A DNA stretch of 6,060 bases from Crocinitomicaceae bacterium (GTDB lineage Bacteria > Bacteroidota > Bacteroidia > Flavobacteriales_D > Crocinitomicaceae). The notes beneath the pieces were generated by a model that worked only from the letters and a program-made list of their open reading frames with translations, searched no databases and was not told the origin of the DNA. The position numbers and the translations under genes were made by a program. This document shows positions 1-4,762 of this stretch, piece after piece. Position 1 is the first letter of the stretch, and each line of letters opens with the position of its first letter. The stretch covers positions 1 through 6,060 of the forward strand of contig DQTF01000156.1 in NCBI GenBank assembly GCA_015662935.1, given 5' to 3'.

Positions 1-591
1 CAAAAAGGTTATTTCATTTGGACGATGGTTCTTTTACTTACCTCTGCAACTGCGCTTGTTTTTGCAGCTAGAAAATTCAAAAAAAAGGTCTTATACATCG
101 GTGTTGCTTTACTCGTTATTTTTGCAGGTTTACTTACTTACTCCTTTTATGCAGAAACCTCAGATGTCTTTATTTTGAAAAGTAAAAGCATCAAAAAAGT
201 CTATGGATTTTTAGTAGGTGCAGCATTTGCTGGTGTAATTGGAGTTGGTTTCTACCCTATTCTCGGTAACCGAGTTTGGTGTCGATTTGGTTGCCCAATG
301 GCAGGATACATGGGCTTGTTTCAACGTTTTAAATCTCGATTCAGAATCACCACCAACGGTTCTCAATGTATATCTTGCGGGAATTGTTCTACGTATTGCG
401 AACAAGGAATTGATGTCCGAGCATACGCACAAAAAGGAGAGAATATTGTCCGTGCAAGTTGCGTAGGTTGTGGTGTTTGTTCTGCTGTTTGTCCTCGTGG
501 TGTTTTAAAACTGGAGAATGGCCCCGAAGAAGGACGCTTTGAACCAAATCCATTGGTGATTACGAAAGATGGAGTTGAAGTGAGGATGTAG
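1..591 (+). CDS. Membrane-anchored 4Fe-4S polyferredoxin (NapH/NosR/CcoG-like), 5' partial
   Basis: This is the C-terminal part of an integral-membrane electron-transfer protein. The frame is open from base 1, so the ATG at 25 is probably internal and the true start lies upstream. Numbering from that Met, hydrophobic segments lie at about 1-15, 22-42 and 60-80. They are followed by a CxxxCP motif (C86, C90, in VWCRFGCP) that is typical of NapH/NosR/CcoG-type polyferredoxins. Two ferredoxin-type motifs follow: C115-x2-C118-x2-C121-x3-C125 and C146-x2-C149-x2-C152-x3-C156-P. The first lacks the usual proline after its last Cys (CEQ), while the second has it (CPRG). Such proteins pass electrons between the membrane quinone pool or a flavin and a partner reductase. 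The partner cannot be named because the N-terminal part is missing. The gene ends 16 bp from the convergent rnz stop. The family call is firm; the specific function is not. Confidence 0.85.
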   Translation, partial: QKGYFIWTMVLLLTSATALVFAARKFKKKVLYIGVALLVIFAGLLTYSFYAETSDVFILKSKSIKKVYGFLVGAAFAGVIGVGFYPILGNRVWCRFGCPMAGYMGLFQRFKSRFRITTNGSQCISCGNCSTYCEQGIDVRAYAQKGENIVRASCVGCGVCSAVCPRGVLKLENGPEEGRFEPNPLVITKDGVEVRM

Positions 592-593
592 GT

Positions 594-607
594 TGGAGTG
601 TGGAGTG
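594..607. repeat. Two tandem copies of a 7-bp unit in the convergent intergenic gap
   Basis: TGGAGTG occurs twice head to tail and fills almost all of the 16 bp between the polyferredoxin stop (589-591) and the rnz stop (608-610). It forms no hairpin, so it is not an intrinsic terminator. Two short copies could easily be chance. Confidence 0.5.
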
Positions 608-1522
608 TTAGATAACTTCAAATTTATCTCCGTCTTCTACAATAACACTGTTCTCGAAAATTTCTCGTGCTTCTAATTCGTGCTGAGAACCATTTTCGTA
701 TCGAGCACTGAGGTGTCCTAGCAGTAACTTCCCAACGCTTGCTTTCTTTGCAATATTTGCAGCATCCTTTGTTGTAGAATGCATCGTTGATTTTGCTCTG
801 TCTCTAAAATCTTCCGTAAATGTTGCTTCGTGATACAACAGATTCACATCCTTAATTTCTTCAATAATTGGTTCAAAATAACGAGTGTCAGAGCAGAAAG
901 CATAGGATTTTGACTTTTCAACTTTCAAAGTATAGTCTTCAAAACGAATTTCTTTACCATCATCACCCAAGACGTTTTCGCCGCGCTTCAGGTATTGATA
1001 GAATTGAATTTTTATATTGTCTCGCTGACATTTCTCAATCAATAAGGTTCGTTCTTTCTCTTTTTCTTGAATTAAAAATCCATTTGTAGGAACTTTGTGA
1101 GAAAGAGGAAAATGTTTTATCAAAATCTTATCATCTTCAAAGGCAATTCCTGAATTAGTTGTGTCAAGTGTATGAAAATTAATTTCGAAAGACAATCGAG
1201 AACCACCGTATTGCAATTGCAAGTCAAGAATTTGCTTTAAGCCATCGGGTCCGTAAATTTCAATTGATTTTTTTCTCCCTAGCAAATGCATAGAGCTCAA
1301 TAAACCGACCAAGCCAAAGTAATGATCTCCATGAAGATGAGAAATTAAGATATGTTCTACCTTTTGAAATTTGACTCCGTATTTACGAAATTGAACTTGT
1401 GTTCCTTCTCCGCAATCAATCACTATTTTACGTCCTCTGCACTCAACGTATTGAGAAGTTGGATTTCTCGTTTTTGTTGGCAATGCAGCTCCACTTCCTA
1501 AAATGGTAACCGTAAAACTCAC
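608..1522 (-). CDS. rnz: Ribonuclease Z (tRNA 3' processing endonuclease)
   Basis: This is a zinc-dependent metallo-beta-lactamase-fold endonuclease of 304 aa, the normal length for short-form RNase Z. It cuts tRNA precursors in the cytoplasm 3' of the discriminator base. The N-terminus (TILGSGAALPTKTRNPTSQ) and DCGEGTQ (36-42) are classic for the family. The metal site is complete: H62, H64, D66 and H67 in SHLHGDH, H142 in LSHKVPTNG, D212 in CSDT, and H270 in GHLSARY. H231 (HEAT) and H248 (MHSTTKDAA) are the other conserved histidines. The flexible exosite arm (about 150-185) is present but lacks the Gly-Pro-rich stretch of the Bacillus enzyme; only the LKRGENV end is recognisable. The start is GTG at 1522-1520, overlapping the TGA stop of the upstream STAS gene as GTGA, which suggests translational coupling. 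No better in-frame ATG is seen near the conserved N-terminus. Confidence 0.96.
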   Translation of the reverse strand: MSFTVTILGSGAALPTKTRNPTSQYVECRGRKIVIDCGEGTQVQFRKYGVKFQKVEHILISHLHGDHYFGLVGLLSSMHLLGRKKSIEIYGPDGLKQILDLQLQYGGSRLSFEINFHTLDTTNSGIAFEDDKILIKHFPLSHKVPTNGFLIQEKEKERTLLIEKCQRDNIKIQFYQYLKRGENVLGDDGKEIRFEDYTLKVEKSKSYAFCSDTRYFEPIIEEIKDVNLLYHEATFTEDFRDRAKSTMHSTTKDAANIAKKASVGKLLLGHLSARYENGSQHELEAREIFENSVIVEDGDKFEVI

Positions 1523-1860
1523 TTACTTAATGATTCCAAAGCTTCTTTTTCTGAAGAAACAATCGTAAGAACTTTATCTAATTGAGCAATCTGAATCAAT
1601 TTACTGACATTCTCTTGAAGGCCACACAATACAAATTGACCATTGGTATCTTTACACATTCTGTTAGCGATAAGAATCGCGCTCAAACCTGAAGAATCAC
1701 AGTACTTTGTTGCAGACATATCAATCACAATATTGTTAACGCTCTTCTTACTTAGAATCAGCAATTCTGCTTTCAATTCTGGAGCATTTCCTGCATTTAG
1801 CTTCTCAACATTTGTCTTAACGACTGCAGTTTCTTTATTTTGATTGATTATAAAATCCAT
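1519..1860 (-). CDS. STAS-domain protein, anti-sigma-factor antagonist type
   Basis: This small cytoplasmic protein (113 aa) is a single STAS domain like SpoIIAA/RsbV. Family members are switched by Ser/Thr phosphorylation by a GHKL kinase (the anti-sigma factor) and by dephosphorylation through PP2C-type phosphatases. The phosphoacceptor loop is intact: YCDSSGLSA, with D55, S56, S57, G58 and L59; one of the two serines is the expected target. The preceding strand VNNIVIDMS (41-49) and the C-terminal strand-helix (QFVLCGLQENVSKLIQIAQLD, split here as 75-95) fit the fold. It is the first gene of a pair with rnz, overlapping it by 4 bp, and starts 111 bp after pyrB with a possible promoter of its own. 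No sigma factor, anti-sigma kinase of the RsbW type, or phosphatase is adjacent, so its partner is unknown. The family call is firm and the pathway is open. Confidence 0.92.
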   Translation of the reverse strand: MDFIINQNKETAVVKTNVEKLNAGNAPELKAELLILSKKSVNNIVIDMSATKYCDSSGLSAILIANRMCKDTNGQFVLCGLQENVSKLIQIAQLDKVLTIVSSEKEALESLSK

Positions 1861-1879
1861 TGTGCATTGGTTTGTTTCT

Positions 1880-1915
1880 CAAAAATAACAAATTATTGCA
1901 GATTATGACTACAAA
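1880..1915 (-). promoter_or_regulatory. Candidate Bacteroidota promoter for STAS-rnz
   Basis: Read on the minus strand, TATTTTTG (1887-1880) matches the Bacteroidota -7 consensus TAnnTTTG, and TTTG (1915-1912) could be the -33 element. The spacer is 24 nt, slightly longer than the usual range of about 17-23. The resulting leader would be about 12-15 nt before the ATG at 1860. Such motifs are weakly informative in AT-rich DNA, so this is only a candidate. It would give STAS-rnz expression independent of pyrRB. Confidence 0.35.
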
Positions 1916-1971
1916 AAACGCTTGCAATTTATCAGAACAAATGAAAGTGAGACACTTAAATTAAGATGCTG

Positions 1972-2904
1972 TTAGTCTCGATTAATTTTAGAAGCTAAAA
2001 GGTAAATAACGGCCATTCTCACAGCAACTCCATTCTCTACTTGATTCAAAATAATTGCTTGATCAGAATCGGCAACCTCACTGGTTATTTCCACCCCTCT
2101 ATTAATCGGACCAGGATGCATTATCACAATTTTCTTAGAAAGGTTATCTAAAATTTCTTTCGTTAAACCATATTGCATGGAGTATTCTCGAATGGATGGG
2201 AAATATTTAATGTCTTGTCTTTCTAATTGAATTCTGAGCATATTTGCTACATCACACCATTCTAAAGCTTTGACTAAATCATGTTCTACTTTGACTCCGA
2301 GTTCATGGATGTATTTTGGAATCAAGGTTGTCGGTCCACAAACCATCACCTCTGCTCCTAGTTTTTGCAGGCAATAAATATTAGACAAAGCAACACGAGA
2401 ATGAAGAATATCACCCACTATAACTACTTTCTTCCCTTCTACCTTTCCTAGTCTTTCTCTAATGGAAAAAGCATCCAATAAAGCTTGGGTCGGATGTTCA
2501 TGTGTTCCATCTCCAGCATTGATAACTTTTGCATCTATTCTTTCTGCCAGAAATTTTGCAGCACCAGGACTTGCATGACGCATGACCACCATGTCAACCT
2601 TCATCGAGAGAATATTGTTGACTGTATCAATTAAAGTTTCTCCTTTCTTTACAGAACTACTTGCCGCAGAAAAATTAACAACATCTGCAGACAACCTCTT
2701 TTCAGCAAGTTCAAAAGACAATCGCGTCCTTGTCGAATTCTCAAAGAATAAATTTGCGATGGTAATGTCTCGAAGCGAAGGCACTTTTTTAATGGGACGA
2801 TTAATCACTTCTTTAAACGCATCGGCAGTTTTAAAGATAATTTCAATGTCATTCTTCGTTAATTCCTTGATGCCAGTTAAATGATCTACGCTTAATCTAT
2901 CCAT
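1972..2904 (-). CDS. pyrB: Aspartate carbamoyltransferase catalytic subunit
   Basis: PyrB condenses carbamoyl phosphate with L-aspartate to N-carbamoylaspartate, the first committed step of pyrimidine synthesis, in the cytoplasm. At 310 aa it has normal catalytic-chain length. The carbamoyl-phosphate loop FFENSTRTRLSFE (53-65) is intact. The mobile loop with SSVKKGET (83-90) supplies the Ser and Lys that reach into the neighbouring active site. R109 (MRH), HPTQALLD (137-144), R170 (HSR), and R224 with Q226 (LRIQ) are the other substrate-binding residues. HPGPINRGVEI (263-273) is the form seen in Bacillus-like PyrB rather than the E. coli form, which suggests an enzyme that works without PyrI; no pyrI gene is in the window. 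The ATG at 2904 overlaps the end of pyrR by 8 bp, so the two are co-transcribed and probably coupled. Confidence 0.97.
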   Translation of the reverse strand: MDRLSVDHLTGIKELTKNDIEIIFKTADAFKEVINRPIKKVPSLRDITIANLFFENSTRTRLSFELAEKRLSADVVNFSAASSSVKKGETLIDTVNNILSMKVDMVVMRHASPGAAKFLAERIDAKVINAGDGTHEHPTQALLDAFSIRERLGKVEGKKVVIVGDILHSRVALSNIYCLQKLGAEVMVCGPTTLIPKYIHELGVKVEHDLVKALEWCDVANMLRIQLERQDIKYFPSIREYSMQYGLTKEILDNLSKKIVIMHPGPINRGVEITSEVADSDQAIILNQVENGVAVRMAVIYLLASKINRD

Positions 2905-3445
2905 TAGTCTCGGGTGTAAAAAGTACTACTTTATCTTTTCCTTCAATTTCTCTCCATTCTACAGAAACCCTTTCAGAGCTCAAGGTATCGACCTTTTTTC
3001 CAATATAATCAGCTTGAATGGGTAAATCTCTTTGAAAACGTCTGTCTATCATTACTAAAAGTTCAACATCTTCTGGCCGACCAAAAGCAAGAAGGGCATC
3101 AAGTCCTGAACGAATTGTTCTTCCTGTATAAAGAACGTCATCTAAAATAACCACTCTCTTATTTTCTATAACAAAATCAATGTTTGTCGCACTTGGAATA
3201 AGTGGAATATCTCTTCTTCTAAAATCATCTCGGTAGAAGGTAATATCTAAATTTCCACAAACAACTTTCTTCTGGAGAATTAGTTCTAAATGTTCTTTGA
3301 TTCGAGTTAACACATTAATTCCTCTAGGCTGTAAACCTATTAAAACGGTATTCGAGAAGTCGTTGTGATTTTCAATTAATTGATAACAAAGTCGCTTGAT
3401 GGTAAGTTCAAAGTGTTTTGAATTTAGAATGACTTGGTTTTCCAT
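2897..3445 (-). CDS. pyrR: PyrR: uracil phosphoribosyltransferase-fold pyrimidine regulator
   Basis: This is a type I phosphoribosyltransferase-fold protein. In Bacillus, PyrR binds pyr leader RNA with UMP/UTP to promote attenuation, and it also has uracil phosphoribosyltransferase activity. Numbered from the ATG at 3445 (182 aa), the hallmark PRPP loop VVILDDVLYTGRT lies at 98-110 with the acidic pair D102-D103. GLQPRG (37-42) and DITFYRDD (67-74) are also typical. The start is uncertain: a GTG two codons upstream at 3451 would add two residues. I prefer the ATG because the resulting MENQVILN aligns with the Bacillus N-terminus and because the GTG overlaps a -7-like element. It overlaps pyrB by 8 bp. 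Whether it controls RNA in this lineage is open, since no PyrR-binding loop is recognisable in the upstream gap. It may act mainly as an enzyme. Confidence 0.95.
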   Translation of the reverse strand: MENQVILNSKHFELTIKRLCYQLIENHNDFSNTVLIGLQPRGINVLTRIKEHLELILQKKVVCGNLDITFYRDDFRRRDIPLIPSATNIDFVIENKRVVILDDVLYTGRTIRSGLDALLAFGRPEDVELLVMIDRRFQRDLPIQADYIGKKVDTLSSERVSVEWREIEGKDKVVLFTPETNG

Positions 3446-3450
3446 TGCCA

Positions 3451-3458
3451 CAAAGATA
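3451..3458 (-). promoter_or_regulatory. Candidate -7 promoter element of pyrRB
   Basis: On the minus strand TATCTTTG is an exact match to the Bacteroidota -7 consensus TAnnTTTG. Its last base lies 6 nt before the pyrR ATG, so transcription would begin at or within a base or two of the start codon, giving a leaderless or near-leaderless mRNA. I see no TTG/TTTG -33 element 17-23 nt upstream, which weakens the call. Confidence 0.35.
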
Positions 3459-3607
3459 AAATATTAATCTAACTTTTTTGAAGGTGATGTAAAAAACTAT
3501 CACTAAACCGATTAAATTTGTACTTTTGATTTATTTATTAAAATAAACAACTGTTGACTCAATAATAAATACAGTTAAAGTTTTATTTTAAATACTACGA
3601 AATATTC

Positions 3608-3623
3608 TACTTAAATTTAAGTA
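3608..3623. repeat. 16-bp perfect palindrome upstream of pyrR
   Basis: TACTTAAATTTAAGTA reads the same on both strands with no loop. It lies about 165 bp upstream of the pyrR start. The shape suits binding of a dimeric regulator better than an RNA hairpin. Its pure A/T core means chance is a real alternative in such AT-rich DNA. Confidence 0.5.
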
Positions 3624-3639
3624 TTAATTAGTAGTACAG

Positions 3640-3660
3640 GAAAACTCAATATGAGTTTTC
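3640..3660. repeat. Inverted repeat with 9-bp arms and 3-nt loop
   Basis: The left arm GAAAACTCA (3640-3648) and the right arm TGAGTTTTC (3652-3660) are perfectly complementary around ATA. On the plus strand the right arm is followed by GTTTGTTTTTGG, which looks like a terminator tail, but no plus-strand gene ends here. On the minus strand, the direction of the flanking genes, the stem is followed by CTGTACTACT with no T-run, so it is not a standard intrinsic terminator for the SUI1-family gene. It could be an operator, an mRNA-stability hairpin, or a weak terminator against antisense reading. Confidence 0.6.
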
Positions 3661-3776
3661 GTTTGTTTTTGGTTTAGGTTAAAGGTAGCCTGGTTTTATG
3701 TATTTCATTTTCTTTCGGATTTATTGGTTGAATTCGCTTTTTAGACATAGAATCAGGCCCTTTTTTTGTCCAAAAA

Positions 3777-4118
3777 TTAGTTCCCACCTTTCTTTTTAAC
3801 AGAGAACCCTTCTTTTATTAGAAGATCATAAACCTTATCTTTAAACTTCCCTTGGATAAGAATATCACCATCTTTCACTGCTCCTCCAACACCGCATTTA
3901 CTTTTAAGTAATTTTGCTAAATCTTTCAAATCCTCATTTGCACCGACAAAACCTTCAACAAGTGTAACTTCTTTTCCTGCTCTTTTTTTACGATCAATAG
4001 AAACGTATATATTTTGCGCATTGGCAGCTAGCGTTTCTAATTCTTGTTCATCATCGTAGTCGAAAGAATAATCTGGATTTGTTGAATAAACAACGTTAAT
4101 TTTTTTCTTTTTAGCCAT
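3777..4118 (-). CDS. SUI1/eIF1-family translation initiation factor (YciH-like)
   Basis: This 113-aa cytoplasmic protein carries the SUI1 domain of eukaryotic and archaeal eIF1. Bacterial YciH acts on the 30S subunit and has been linked to initiation fidelity; its role in this lineage is not known. A lysine-rich start (AKKKK) and an acidic, Asp/Glu-rich linker (about 16-27) precede the domain. The domain runs from IYVSIDRKKRAGKEVTLVEG (37-56), whose basic loop is the ribosome-facing part in eIF1, through KSKCGVGGAVKDGDILIQG (72-90) to the C-terminal helix (about 92-105). CGxGGxVKDGxIxIQG is the family signature. The residues after QG are KFKDK rather than the common DxRD. It follows the SiaB-like gene by 52 bp and may have its own promoter there. 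The 330-bp gap after it marks the end of this gene cluster. Confidence 0.94.
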   Translation of the reverse strand: MAKKKKINVVYSTNPDYSFDYDDEQELETLAANAQNIYVSIDRKKRAGKEVTLVEGFVGANEDLKDLAKLLKSKCGVGGAVKDGDILIQGKFKDKVYDLLIKEGFSVKKKGGN

Positions 4119-4150
4119 TAATGATATTTCTTTTGGTATTTCTCAATAAA

Positions 4151-4158
4151 CAAAACTA
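4151..4158 (-). promoter_or_regulatory. Candidate -7 promoter element of the SUI1-family gene
   Basis: On the minus strand TAGTTTTG fits TAnnTTTG and lies 33 nt before the ATG at 4118, within the 52-bp gap behind the SiaB-like gene. No convincing -33 TTG is found at the right distance, so read-through from upstream is equally likely. Confidence 0.3.
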
Positions 4159-4170
4159 TTGGAAACTTGT

Positions 4171-4734
4171 TTATTTACTTTTTGCTATTTTAATTTTGAA
4201 TGTAAACAACATGTTACCATCAGACAAAGCATAATAACTATGTTCTAGAGGTTGTCCAGATTTCATTCTAGTGGTAATGAATCCTAATCCTGCTCCTCCT
4301 TTTTCACTAATGTATTCATTAGTTAATACTGAAAGGTATGTTTCTTTCAATTCTTCTTTTGAATAACTATTGATTTTTTCAATGTATTTATCAACCTTTT
4401 GAAAATCATCAGGATTAATCACATTGGCAAATGAAAGGCAAAAACTATCTGGACATTCGGAAAGAATTAAAAAACTAAGTTGTCGGTCTGCTTCATCCTT
4501 TTGTCCATGCAATCGAATATTCTGAAGTCCTTCAATAAGAATTGAAAAAATTCTTTTCACAATGCCTTTGTCCGTTCCTTTCGACAATAATAAACTTTCA
4601 GCATTCGTAGAAATACTGCTTACAAGGTCTTGAGAAAATGACCCATAATGAGAAATTAAAGCCTTCTCATCTTTCGATGAAACAACTAAATCATATTGAT
4701 TTTGATATATTTCTCTTATTTCTTGCGAAGTCAT
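4171..4734 (-). CDS. SiaB-like protein kinase (DUF6272, GHKL-type ATPase fold)
   Basis: This 187-aa soluble protein has no signal peptide or membrane segment. I recognise it by pattern as a member of the SiaB/DUF6272 family. In Pseudomonas aeruginosa, SiaB phosphorylates SiaC (DUF1987) in a partner switch that controls the diguanylate cyclase SiaD and cell aggregation. The conserved N-terminal ISHYGSFSQDLVSSI lies at 27-41. A degenerate N-box EGLQNIRLHG (68-77; E68, N72, H76) and a glycine-rich GGAGLGFITTRMKSG (146-160) provide the ATP-binding features of a GHKL fold. The ATG at 4734 lies 28 bp after the surface-protein gene with no promoter motif in the gap, so the two are probably co-transcribed. 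No SiaC, SiaA/SpoIIE phosphatase or SiaD is visible, so the substrate is unknown; the STAS protein at 1519-1860 is only a guess. An anti-sigma kinase of RsbW type is the alternative, but the motifs fit SiaB better. Confidence 0.8.
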   Translation of the reverse strand: MTSQEIREIYQNQYDLVVSSKDEKALISHYGSFSQDLVSSISTNAESLLLSKGTDKGIVKRIFSILIEGLQNIRLHGQKDEADRQLSFLILSECPDSFCLSFANVINPDDFQKVDKYIEKINSYSKEELKETYLSVLTNEYISEKGGAGLGFITTRMKSGQPLEHSYYALSDGNMLFTFKIKIAKSK

Positions 4735-4762
4735 TTAACTTTCTCTTTTCTTAAAAACGGTA

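Larger units (their letters stand above)
3446..3776. other. Gene-free gap between the SUI1-family gene and pyrR
   Basis: About 330 bp of very AT-rich DNA has no credible ORF in any frame and no tRNA-like or rRNA-like sequence. It holds two inverted repeats (3608-3623 and 3640-3660), the candidate pyrR -7 element next to the pyrR start, and presumably the transcript end of the SUI1-family gene. I see no stem followed by a U-tract in the minus-strand direction, and no sequence resembling the Bacillus PyrR-binding loop (consensus about ARUCCAGAGAGGYU). A small RNA or a longer pyrR leader cannot be excluded. Confidence 0.7.

Noticed and set aside
211..466. Open frames of about 73-75 codons on both strands inside the polyferredoxin gene
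   Set aside because: They overlap the clearly conserved Cys-motif coding frame and their translations show no recognisable pattern; they are shadows.
868..1089. Plus-strand open frame inside rnz
   Set aside because: It lies antisense to well-conserved rnz coding sequence and its translation resembles no family.
1643..1843. Plus-strand open frame with a hydrophobic translation inside the STAS gene
   Set aside because: The hydrophobic look comes from the antisense of Lys/Asn/Glu-rich codons; the STAS frame is clearly the real one.
2582..2884. Plus-strand 100-codon open frame inside pyrB
   Set aside because: It is antisense to the conserved catalytic motifs of PyrB and has no recognisable domain.
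3449..3451. GTG as the pyrR start
   Set aside because: It overlaps the -7-like element, and the ATG two codons later gives the family-typical N-terminus. It is not fully excluded.
3640..3670. Plus-strand intrinsic terminator (stem followed by GTTTGTTTTT)
   Set aside because: No plus-strand gene lies upstream of it, and the stem is AT-rich. It is kept only as an inverted repeat.
3676..3691. Possible 6-bp stem AGGTTA/TAGCCT with a 4-nt loop
   Set aside because: It contains a G-T wobble on the plus strand and a mismatch on the minus strand, and is too short to separate from chance.
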